The notes below the pieces were generated by a model that saw only the letters and a program-made list of their open reading frames with translations, was not told where the DNA came from and made no database searches. 64,000 nucleotides of DNA, taken from contig NZ_JSYM01000005.1 of assembly GCF_000812945.1 (NCBI RefSeq), positions 142,184-206,183 on the forward strand, written 5' to 3'. Source of the DNA: Flavobacterium sp. AED (GTDB lineage Bacteria; Bacteroidota; Bacteroidia; Flavobacteriales; Flavobacteriaceae). Each line of letters opens with the position of its first letter. The stretch's first letter is position 1. This document shows, piece after piece, positions 54,303-62,678 of this stretch. The translations under genes were made by a program, and so were the position numbers.

Positions 54303-54887
54303 TTATGCTAATTTACAAAAATATTCATAAACTTTATCGGTTGGCATACCCATAACATTGGCATAGGACCCTTCAATTTTTGAAACACCTATAAAACCAA
54401 TCCATTCCTGAATCCCATAAGCACCCGCTTTGTCATACGGTTTGTAATTTTCAAGATAATATAGAATGGCTTCATCACTTAATTCATTAAAAGTAACTTT
54501 AGTCAGTTCATTAAGAACTGTTGTTGCTGAAGTAGTTTTGAAACAAACCGAGGTAATTACTTCATGGGTAGTATTGGATAATGATTTTAGGATTTCAAAA
54601 GCATCTTGTTGATCTTTTGGTTTACCCAAAGCCTTATTATTATGCCAAACAATTGTATCACTTGTTATTAGAATATCTCTGGGTTGCAATTCCCCTTCAA
54701 AAGCGCTGGCTTTCAATTCAGCCAAATAATCAGTGATTGCTGCAGCTTTTAGTTCAGGAGGATAAATTTCTTCGATTTCTTTTAACTTGATTTCAAAATC
54801 CAAATCTAAATCTTTGAAAAACTGTTGACGTCTTGGAGAACCTGAAGCTAGAATCAGGTTGTATTTTTTTAATTTATTTCTAAGCAT
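54303..54887 (-). CDS. maf: Maf-family nucleoside triphosphate pyrophosphatase
   Basis: 194 aa. ILASGSPRRQQFFKDL at the N-terminus, TSDTIVW and YDKAGAYGIQEW, the three conserved Maf motifs. Hydrolyses dTTP/UTP or modified nucleotides to the monophosphate. Overlaps the UbiA gene by 8 nt. Confidence 0.95.
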   Translation of the reverse strand: MLRNKLKKYNLILASGSPRRQQFFKDLDLDFEIKLKEIEEIYPPELKAAAITDYLAELKASAFEGELQPRDILITSDTIVWHNNKALGKPKDQQDAFEILKSLSNTTHEVITSVCFKTTSATTVLNELTKVTFNELSDEAILYYLENYKPYDKAGAYGIQEWIGFIGVSKIEGSYANVMGMPTDKVYEYFCKLA

Positions 54888-55800
54888 TATAGTGCATATT
54901 TAAAGTAATAACAACAATGGATACAATCCCAAATAGGAGAATCCATTTAAGTAATAAACTCAATTTGTGAAAATCGTTTTTTGTTTTGGCATTCCAAATT
55001 TTAAAAGTAAAATAAAGAAGCGGTCCTAATACTGAAAGCATTAAATAAAGTGTGGCAAACTGCAACTGAAAAAGGTAATTGTTTATGTAAAAAAGAATAG
55101 CTAAAACCGGAATGAAACTTAAAGCAAAAACTATTTTTGAAGTTCGGTTGATTCCTATTGCAATAGGTAATGTATTCATTCCTTGATTGTAATCGCCATT
55201 TACATCTTCTAAGTCTTTAACTATTTCCCTAATGAAATTAAGAATAAATGTAAACAAGGCATAATCAAGAAGAATAGAGAAAATTACTGCCATTTCCTGT
55301 TGATTCCCTTCATAAGTTGCTGGATATAAATCGAAAACACCAATAATAATTACACTAAACGCGAGTAATAAAGCAACAATAATATTCCCGATGAGCATCA
55401 TTTGTTTTAAACTTGTAGCGTAAAAATAAAGTGTTGCAGCTATCAAAATAAAGATAGAAGCAAAGCCAGGTTTCTGTATAACATTCGATAAATAAAAACC
55501 AATTCCAACACCAATGCAATTAAGCGCAACATATATATTGTAAGCCTTTGCTTCAGAAATACTTTTACCAACAATTACGTTATTGGGTTTGTTTATGGTA
55601 TCCGTATCTTGGTCAAATATATTATTAATAACATATCCGCCAGCAGCGAGTAAAACGGTAGATAAGACTAATAATCCATATTGTAAGTCATTTAGAGCCA
55701 AAGAAATATTCTGAAATTTAAAAAAACCGTACCTAAAAACAAGTTGCATAAAAGCAAGCATGAGTAGGTTTTGGTATCGAATGAGTTTTAAAAAGTTCAA
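54880..55800 (-). CDS. UbiA-family prenyltransferase
   Basis: 306 aa, about nine TM helices. First Asp-rich motif NNIFDQDTDTINKP (NxxxDxxxD form), second around REIVKDLEDVNGDYNQGMNTLP (DxxxD). In Bacteroidota this family includes geranylgeranylglyceryl-phosphate geranylgeranyltransferase-like and menaquinone/heme-related enzymes; the acceptor is not fixed here. Clustered with maf, KdsC-like and DUF2520 genes. Confidence 0.9.
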   Translation of the reverse strand: MNFLKLIRYQNLLMLAFMQLVFRYGFFKFQNISLALNDLQYGLLVLSTVLLAAGGYVINNIFDQDTDTINKPNNVIVGKSISEAKAYNIYVALNCIGVGIGFYLSNVIQKPGFASIFILIAATLYFYATSLKQMMLIGNIIVALLLAFSVIIIGVFDLYPATYEGNQQEMAVIFSILLDYALFTFILNFIREIVKDLEDVNGDYNQGMNTLPIAIGINRTSKIVFALSFIPVLAILFYINNYLFQLQFATLYLMLSVLGPLLYFTFKIWNAKTKNDFHKLSLLLKWILLFGIVSIVVITLNMHYNA

Positions 55801-55823
55801 TATAAGTTTATTTGTTGATTTGG

Positions 55824-56351
55824 TTAATCGTGTTTCCCATCAAAATGTGCCATCCATTTTCCTTGTGCTTTCATCACTTGTTCGATTACATCACGAGCGG
55901 CACCTTTTCCACCATTTTTATGTGAAATATACCTTGAAATTGCCTTAATTTCGGGGCTTGCATCTTGTGGACAAGCAGGTAATCCCACTAATTTCATCAC
56001 GTGATAATCAGGAATATCATCTCCCATATACAAGACGTGTTCCGGATTTATATTGTAAACATCAGTATATTCATCAAATGTTTCCACTTTGTTTGGTGTC
56101 CCTAAATGAATGTCAGTAATCCCTAGATTTCTTAGTCGAACTCTGACGCCTTCATTGCTTCCTCCTGAAATAATGCAAACATTATAACCGCTTTCTACAG
56201 CTGCTTTCATGGCGTAACCGTCACGAATATTCATGGTTCGCAGAATTTCTCCTTCATTGGTTACAAAAACGGAGCTATCAGTAAGTACGCCATCTACGTC
56301 AAATATAAACGTAGTTATATCATTCATTATTTCTTTATAACTTTTTGCCAT
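55824..56351 (-). CDS. HAD-family phosphatase, KdsC-like
   Basis: 175 aa capless HAD phosphatase. Motif I FDVDGVLTDSSV; later GGSNEGVRVRLRNLGI, GDDIPDYHVMKLVGLPACP (motif IV) and NGGKGAARDVIEQV. This matches 3-deoxy-D-manno-octulosonate 8-phosphate phosphatase (Kdo synthesis for LPS). Its start overlaps the DUF2520 gene by 17 nt. Confidence 0.92.
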   Translation of the reverse strand: MAKSYKEIMNDITTFIFDVDGVLTDSSVFVTNEGEILRTMNIRDGYAMKAAVESGYNVCIISGGSNEGVRVRLRNLGITDIHLGTPNKVETFDEYTDVYNINPEHVLYMGDDIPDYHVMKLVGLPACPQDASPEIKAISRYISHKNGGKGAARDVIEQVMKAQGKWMAHFDGKHD

Positions 56352-57108
56352 TATGCTGTATTGATTGTGTTAGTGTTTTATAAATTTTTAAATAATTTTC
56401 ATTGGATAAAAAGGCTTCATGCGCTTCAATAGTAGCATTATCATTGCGTTTTGCAGGTCCAGTTTGTGCATCTTCAGGAGAAAGCACCATTATTTTCTGT
56501 GCAGTTTCGGCAATAAGAGGTTTTAAAATTTCGAAAGGAACCTGATGTTCCTGGCAAATTTCGCTTCCTATTTGGTACAAATGATTAGTAAAATTGTTGA
56601 CGAAAACTGCTGCAACATGCAATGCTTTGCGTTGTTCCGAATTGATAGCGAAAACTTTGTCAGAAATTGCTTTTGCCACTTTATCCAATAATTGAAAATC
56701 AGTTGCATTTTCGCTTTCTAAACAAATTGGAATGGTTTTAAAATCAACGGCTTTATTTTTGGTGAATGTTTGCAGGGGATAAAAAACGCCTTTTCGGTTA
56801 TTATCATCCAAAGCATTCAAAGAAACACTTCCGGAAGTATGAACCACCAAACGATTTTTGAACGGAAGTTGTGAAGAAACCTCGGCAATTGCATCGTCCG
56901 AAACGGCTATGATGTACAAATCAGCTTCTATCAAAGCATTCCAATCATCAACGATTTTATCATAATCAAGTACCTGCGACAAATTTGCAGTCTGCCTTGA
57001 AAAGACTTGAACCAATTCGATTTCTGATCCCAAATTTTGAGAATCCTGAAATGCAGCAATCAAATGTTGCGCTACATTTCCAGAGCCAATAATTATTACT
57101 TTAATCAT
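56335..57108 (-). CDS. DUF2520 / Rossmann NAD(P)-binding protein
   Basis: 257 aa. N-terminal Rossmann domain with IIIGSGNVAQHLIAAF, helical C-terminal DUF2520 domain (SEQRKALHVAAVFVNNFTNHLYQI). Resembles proteins of the F420/NADP oxidoreductase and pantoate-reductase-like superfamilies; substrate unknown. Overlaps the KdsC-like gene. Confidence 0.88.
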   Translation of the reverse strand: MIKVIIIGSGNVAQHLIAAFQDSQNLGSEIELVQVFSRQTANLSQVLDYDKIVDDWNALIEADLYIIAVSDDAIAEVSSQLPFKNRLVVHTSGSVSLNALDDNNRKGVFYPLQTFTKNKAVDFKTIPICLESENATDFQLLDKVAKAISDKVFAINSEQRKALHVAAVFVNNFTNHLYQIGSEICQEHQVPFEILKPLIAETAQKIMVLSPEDAQTGPAKRNDNATIEAHEAFLSNENYLKIYKTLTQSIQHNGKKL

Positions 57109-57268
57109 TTGACAAAATTAGCAAAAAAATATTAAGAGTTTTATTCGAATTTGGGATAGCTTATAAACTAAAATCAGCAATGAAATATGCTTTTTTATCA
57201 AAAAACAGAAAGGCTTAATTTTGGATTAAATTAACAATTGTACGAATATAGAAGTCAACATTTTTAAG

Positions 57269-57276
57269 TACTTTTG
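57269..57276 (+). promoter_or_regulatory. -7 element of ccsBA
   Basis: TACTTTTG (TAnnTTTG) 32 nt before the ccsBA start. Upstream -33 TTG is not at standard spacing. Between 57109 and 57307 nothing else is seen. Confidence 0.5.
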
Positions 57277-57307
57277 TCGCACTTTAATAAAACGTAATCC
57301 CTTACAA

Positions 57308-60300
57308 ATGATTAAAAAAATATCCTCTATTTTGTTTTCTACTCGATTAATGGCCATGCTTTTCTTAACATTTGCGATCGCAATGGGTACCGGAACTTTT
57401 ATCGAAAGTAAATACAACACTGATACTGCTAAAATTTGGGTTTATAATGCTTGGTGGTTTGAAGCTATAATGGTCTTTTTCATGATTAATTTCATTGGAA
57501 ATATTAAAAGATATCAGTTGTTGAAAAAAGAAAAATGGGCTACATTATTGCTTCATTTGGCTTTCGTATTTATCCTTTTAGGAGCTTTCGTAACTCGATA
57601 TATCAGTTATGAAGGTATGATGCCCATTCGCGAAGGCGCAGCAGAAAATCAAGTTTTTTCAGATAAAACCTTTCTTACTGTTTTTGTTGACGGAGATTAC
57701 AAAGGGGAAATGAAACGTAGAGTTTTTGAAAAACCATTGTTGCTTTCGCCAGTTACCAATAATAATTTTACAATTTCAGATAAATTTGCCAACACTAATT
57801 TTGAAGTAAAATATAAAAACTTCATTATGGGTGCTACTGAATATATAAAACCGGATCCTAAAGGTTCTTTATATTTTAAAATTGTAGAAGCAGGTGATGG
57901 CGGACGTCATGAACACATGCTAAAAGAAGGTGAAATACAAAATATCCATAACGTTTTATTTTCACTGAATAAATATACTGAGGGTGCAATAAACATTACT
58001 ATTACCGGTAATACCAGCACTATTCAAACGCCATTTGAAGGTAATTTTATGCGTATGATTGATAAAATGCAAGGGAAAGTAACTAAAGGTGATGCGCAAC
58101 CATTAATGATGCGTTCTTTATATACTATTGGTGAAATGCGATTTGTATTTCCTGATCCTGCGGTTAAAGGGGTAATAGATTATCAATCTAAAAATGATTT
58201 CAAAGCTAAGAATCATGAAGATGCTTTGGTTTTAAGTGTTACGGCAGACGGAAAAGAAAAAGAAGTGACAATTTTAGGTTCCAAAGGTAAAATAGGCGAA
58301 TCTAAGACAGTAAAAATAGGGAATATAGATTATACTTTGTTTTATGGAAGTAAAGCTTACGTTTTACCATTCAAGATAAAACTGAATAAATTTATAGCCA
58401 AGAAGTATCCCGGAACAGAAAAAAGTTATTCTTCGTTTGAAAGTAAAGTTACAGTTCAGGATTCCACAAACTCATTTGATGCCCGAATTTACATGAATCA
58501 TGTTTTAGATTACAAACAGTTTCGCTTTTTTCAATCTTCATTTGATCCTGACGAAAAAGGAACAGTTTTATCTGTAAATCATGATTTTTGGGGTACTGCC
58601 ATTACTTATGCTGGTTATTTTATGTTGTTTTTTGCCATGATGTCAATTATGTTTACCAAATATTCTCGTTTTGCTGATTTGAAAAGAAAACTGGAAATAG
58701 TAAAAACTAAAAAAGCAATACTAATTACGGTCTTAGTTTTGATGCTTAGTTTTAATAGTTTTGCTCAAGGTCATGATGAACATCAACACCAAGCACCAAG
58801 TGAGAAACAAATTGATTCTTTATTGAATAAATACAAAGTCCCTGAAGATCATGCAGCTAAATTTGGACGATTAATTATTCAGGATGCTGGAGGAAGAATG
58901 AAACCGGTGAATACTTTTTCATCTGAATTGCTTCGAAAAGTAAGTCATATGGAAACCTATAAGGGCATGAATTCTGATCAGGTATTATTGTCGATGACAC
59001 AATATGCTAAAGTTTGGATTGAAGTTCCTATTATCTATATTAAAGCAGGAAATGATAGTATTCGTAAGATTATAGGAATTGATAAGGAAGCACAATACGC
59101 TCCTTTTATCTCTTTTTTCGATGAGAAAGGAAATTATAAACTGTCGTCTTATTTGGATGATGCATTCAAAACTGCGAATCCGGATCAATTCCAAAAGGAT
59201 TTTATCGAAACGGATAAGAAAGTGAATCTAATGGAATCAGCTTTGAGTGGAAGAATTCTTAAGATTTTCCCTATTCCGAATAATGCGAATAACAAATGGA
59301 TTTCCTATTTAGAATTGAATGAATCTGGAATGAAAGGAATGGATGCTACTTATACTAAAAGTGTATTGCCATTATATTTTGGAACTTTGACTAATGCAGC
59401 TGATACTAAAGATTATAAAACGGCAAATGAGCTATTAGAAAGTATAAACGGTTTTCAGAAAAAATTTGGAGCTAAAGTAAGACCAAGTGAAGATAAAATT
59501 TCATTGGAAATCATGTATAATAAATCCGATATTTTCAAGAATCTTTTTATGGCATATTTTACAATTGGCTGTTTAATGCTTGTGTTTACGATTCTTAATA
59601 TTATTTTCGAAAAAAAGACCTTACGTATTGTAATTAATTCTTTTCACATAATCATTGGGATATTATTTGGGTTGCATACTATTGGGTTAATAGCCAGATG
59701 GTTTATTTCTGGTCACGCACCTTGGAGTAATGCTTATGAATCGATTATTTATGTGGCCTGGGCGACGATGTTTTTTGGTTTGGCTTTTGACAGAAAATCA
59801 AAACTTACAGTTGCTGCTTCGGCTTTTGTAACTTCTATGATTTTGTTTGCGGCTTTTATGAACTGGATTGATCCTGAAATAGCTAATTTACAACCCGTTC
59901 TTAATTCATATTGGTTGATGATTCACGTAGCGGTAATCGTTGCGAGTTATGGTCCATTTGCATTAGGAATGATTTTAGGAACTGTTTCTCTTCTGTTGAT
60001 TTTGTTTACCAATGAAAAAAACAAAGTTAAGATGGACTTGAATATTCAGGAAATCACCTATATCAACGAAATGGCTTTGACAATAGGTTTAATCATGCTT
60101 ACCATTGGAAATTTCCTTGGAGGACAATGGGCTAATGAAAGTTGGGGGCGTTACTGGGGATGGGATCCAAAAGAAACTTGGGCTTTAATCAGTATTATGG
60201 TTTATGCTTTTGTGATTCATGCCAGATTTGTTCCTTCTTTAAGAGGTAAATGGATTTTTAACCTAATGAGTATGTTTGCGTTTGTATCAATTTTGTTTAC

Positions 60301-60451
60301 GTATTATGGCGTTAATTTTCACTTAGTAGGATTGCATTCGTACGCAAGTGGAGAAGCTAAGTCATTGAGTTGGATTTGGATTTCTTTAGGGGCAATTGCT
60401 TTATTTGGAGCTATTTCCTATCCAAAATACAGAAAGTATTATAAGAAATAA
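57308..60451 (+). CDS. ccsBA: Cytochrome c maturation fusion protein CcsBA (ResB-ResC)
   Basis: 1047 aa. The N-terminal ResB/CcsB part (TMs about 10-35, 55-75, 80-100, a long periplasmic domain to about 435, TM at about 440-455) is fused to CcsA (TMs from about 755 on). The tryptophan-rich heme-handling motif WGRYWGWDPKETWAL lies near residue 947, with conserved His in the surrounding TMs (GHAPWSN, HTIGLIARW). System II heme export and ligation to apocytochrome c at the outer face of the inner membrane. Fused forms are the rule in Bacteroidota. Confidence 0.96.
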   Translation: MIKKISSILFSTRLMAMLFLTFAIAMGTGTFIESKYNTDTAKIWVYNAWWFEAIMVFFMINFIGNIKRYQLLKKEKWATLLLHLAFVFILLGAFVTRYISYEGMMPIREGAAENQVFSDKTFLTVFVDGDYKGEMKRRVFEKPLLLSPVTNNNFTISDKFANTNFEVKYKNFIMGATEYIKPDPKGSLYFKIVEAGDGGRHEHMLKEGEIQNIHNVLFSLNKYTEGAINITITGNTSTIQTPFEGNFMRMIDKMQGKVTKGDAQPLMMRSLYTIGEMRFVFPDPAVKGVIDYQSKNDFKAKNHEDALVLSVTADGKEKEVTILGSKGKIGESKTVKIGNIDYTLFYGSKAYVLPFKIKLNKFIAKKYPGTEKSYSSFESKVTVQDSTNSFDARIYMNHVLDYKQFRFFQSSFDPDEKGTVLSVNHDFWGTAITYAGYFMLFFAMMSIMFTKYSRFADLKRKLEIVKTKKAILITVLVLMLSFNSFAQGHDEHQHQAPSEKQIDSLLNKYKVPEDHAAKFGRLIIQDAGGRMKPVNTFSSELLRKVSHMETYKGMNSDQVLLSMTQYAKVWIEVPIIYIKAGNDSIRKIIGIDKEAQYAPFISFFDEKGNYKLSSYLDDAFKTANPDQFQKDFIETDKKVNLMESALSGRILKIFPIPNNANNKWISYLELNESGMKGMDATYTKSVLPLYFGTLTNAADTKDYKTANELLESINGFQKKFGAKVRPSEDKISLEIMYNKSDIFKNLFMAYFTIGCLMLVFTILNIIFEKKTLRIVINSFHIIIGILFGLHTIGLIARWFISGHAPWSNAYESIIYVAWATMFFGLAFDRKSKLTVAASAFVTSMILFAAFMNWIDPEIANLQPVLNSYWLMIHVAVIVASYGPFALGMILGTVSLLLILFTNEKNKVKMDLNIQEITYINEMALTIGLIMLTIGNFLGGQWANESWGRYWGWDPKETWALISIMVYAFVIHARFVPSLRGKWIFNLMSMFAFVSILFTYYGVNFHLVGLHSYASGEAKSLSWIWISLGAIALFGAISYPKYRKYYKK

Positions 60452-60470
60452 GAATTGGATTAATTCTATA

Positions 60471-60504
60471 AAAAAAGGTTCAACTTTACTGTTGAACCTT
60501 TTTT
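60471..60504. terminator. Terminator between ccsBA and the 7TM-AraC gene
   Basis: AAAAAAGGTTCAAC (60471-60484) / GTTGAACCTTTTTT (60491-60504), 14-bp stem with 6-nt loop and T-run; convergent genes on both sides. Confidence 0.92.
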
Positions 60505-61677
60505 TTATTCGTTAAATTCGACTTTTACCATTTTGTAATATTCTAATGGAGAAACGCCCGATATCTCTTTAAAACTCGTAAAAAAGGGATTGTATGAAGT
60601 AAATCCAACTTTTTTTGACAAGGAGTCTAAGGTATTGTTTTTTAAATAGTTTAATTCGATATGCTTTATGGCATCGTGAATTCGGATTACTTTTTTATAC
60701 TCAGAAAAGGAAATTGTTGAATGATATTTAAATATATAAGAAATATGACTTTTTGGAATATTCAGTTTGTTAGAAAAATCAGTAAGTGTCATTTTTGAGT
60801 CTCTAAAAATTTCATATTCAAAAGATAACTGTTCTATATGATCTATATATGTTAGAATGTTTTTGTCTATTTTTTCTTTTAAAATACTATGTTGACTATT
60901 ATTTAAACTGATATTGGGAGCTATTTTCCAAATTTCATTTAGAACTAAATCAGTTTTTTTATTTTCATTTATTTTCTTGTTAAGCGCATTGTAACCATAT
61001 AATATTTCTGGTGTAATTAGTATTTTTATTAAAATTAATAACCAAATACAAGAGGAGATCCATTGGTAATTAAATCCTTTCATACTTTGATTGTAATATA
61101 GATCTATAAAAAGAGCTGTGATTAGTCTTATTGATATTAATACAAGTGCAATAAATAAAAAGGAAGCCCAATTATTAATCACTTTATTTTGTTTCATAAT
61201 TACTTTTACTCCACCTTTTTTTGACCAAATATTTTTTTTTAATATTCGATATGATAGTACATTATAAAAAACAACAAATGAAATAAAGACTACATATAGG
61301 AAAAGTTTTAAACCTAGTATTGGAAAACTTTGATTATTAAGTATAATCCCTAATATGGAAAAAGACAATGGGAATATAAAATGATATAACTCCCTAGTAT
61401 CAAATCCTTTTTCATTTGCAAATAAATTTTTGAAATACAAATAACAAAGTGGGATTACAACTGATGAAAAGTTAGAATAGGTAAAGTAGATGTTTTTAAA
61501 AGAAGAGTCTGATACAAAATAGGTCAATCCATTTAAGAAAAAACGTAAAGACATTATGATTATGAGTAAGACTATATAAAAATTCATAATCTTATTTGAT
61601 TCGTAATTATTGTAAATTAAGGTAATGGTCAGTAAACCAATAAGGCCAGTAATGATGAAAAGTAAATTTGTCAGCAT
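60505..61677 (-). CDS. AraC-family regulator with 7TM sensor domain
   Basis: 390 aa. About seven TM helices in residues 1-230, then a cytoplasmic linker. The C-terminal AraC HTH spans residues 290-385 (MTLTDFSNKLNIPKSHISYIF and LDSLSKKVGFTSYNPFFTSFKEISGVSPLEYYK). Membrane-tethered AraC proteins of this type respond to an envelope or outside signal. Divergent from the type IX substrate gene; a 14-bp palindrome lies between them. Confidence 0.9.
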   Translation of the reverse strand: MLTNLLFIITGLIGLLTITLIYNNYESNKIMNFYIVLLIIIMSLRFFLNGLTYFVSDSSFKNIYFTYSNFSSVVIPLCYLYFKNLFANEKGFDTRELYHFIFPLSFSILGIILNNQSFPILGLKLFLYVVFISFVVFYNVLSYRILKKNIWSKKGGVKVIMKQNKVINNWASFLFIALVLISIRLITALFIDLYYNQSMKGFNYQWISSCIWLLILIKILITPEILYGYNALNKKINENKKTDLVLNEIWKIAPNISLNNSQHSILKEKIDKNILTYIDHIEQLSFEYEIFRDSKMTLTDFSNKLNIPKSHISYIFKYHSTISFSEYKKVIRIHDAIKHIELNYLKNNTLDSLSKKVGFTSYNPFFTSFKEISGVSPLEYYKMVKVEFNE

Positions 61678-61825
61678 TTTAAATATTTAATTTTAATGTC
61701 CTAAAAATAGATAATTTATATATGAAAATCTAATTATTTTTAAACTATATATTTTAAGAATGTCAGATCAAATGTCTCCTGATTTTTGTGTTCACAGGTA
61801 TAAATAAGAGCCTTTAAACTACTTA

Positions 61826-61856
61826 TTTTCAGTTTTTAGTTACTAAAAACTGAAAA
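61826..61856 (+). promoter_or_regulatory. 14-bp-arm palindrome in the AraC / T9SS intergenic region
   Basis: Arms 61826-61839 and 61843-61856 (TTTTCAGTTTTTAG, 3-nt spacer), with another AAAAACTG half-site nearby. Candidate operator for the divergent 7TM-AraC protein or a small hairpin; no long T-run, so not a standard terminator. Confidence 0.55.
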
Positions 61857-61946
61857 ACTGTTACTGATTATGGTTATTAGTAGCTGTTTCTGTTTTTATC
61901 GATAAACGGCAAATAATATAGCTTAAATTTGATAAAAATAACTTTT

Positions 61947-62417
61947 ATGAGGTATTTACTTATATTTTTTACTATAGCTTTTCATGGTCAAGTATTGCAT
62001 CACCAAATGCTTTCCTCACAAGGAATCTCTAAAAAAATGCCGGATGGTTTGATAGTAACACAGACTATTGGTCAACAAAGTCTTATAGGCACTTCTAGTA
62101 ACAAGTATGTGGTTATGCAGGGGTTTCAGCAAAGTGTTTGGGGCAAATATATTTCTTCAAATTTATTAGACGATATCAAGACAACAACTTACCCAAATCC
62201 ATTTATTGAAACTGTTAGTTTTGAATTTTCAAAACCAATTAATCAATTAATAAACATAAATGTTTTTGATATAAGTGGGCATTTGGTTTTTGAACAGAAG
62301 ATTAAACCCAATAATACTATTTTGACTATTCATTTACCGGCATTACCTAGTTCAGAATATTTAGTTCGATTAAATACGGATAACTTTAACTATTATACTA
62401 AAATTATTAAACGATGA
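61947..62417 (+). CDS. Type IX secretion (T9SS type A sorting domain) protein
   Basis: 156 aa from ATG 61947; the TTG-started extension to 61929 is unlikely. Signal peptide (MRYLLIFFTIAFHGQ), a short QQSLIGTSSNKYVVMQGFQQS segment, then a C-terminal type A sorting domain (about 75-156: TYPNPFIETVSFEF... INVFDISGHLVFEQKI... YLVRLNTDNFNYYTKIIKR). After export it should be secreted or anchored to the surface. Upstream of the large repeat protein in the same orientation. Confidence 0.9.
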   Translation: MRYLLIFFTIAFHGQVLHHQMLSSQGISKKMPDGLIVTQTIGQQSLIGTSSNKYVVMQGFQQSVWGKYISSNLLDDIKTTTYPNPFIETVSFEFSKPINQLININVFDISGHLVFEQKIKPNNTILTIHLPALPSSEYLVRLNTDNFNYYTKIIKR

Positions 62418-62678
62418 TAAAAAACTACTTTCCACTTACTATTTTGAATACTGCACACAATTATTTTTTCGATAAAATTATCTCAACTAGAAATTAATTT
62501 CTGGAAATCTTATTAATGATTAAGAAGATTTGAGGTGTAGTTTCACATTTTTCTTTTGTTTTAATTCTTGACTTTTTATGTACAAGTTTGGAATACCTAA
62601 AAACAATTAAGGAAAGTTATTATCCAATACCAATCAACTTTATCACGGTATTCATTTTAACAATAATTCATTTAAATT

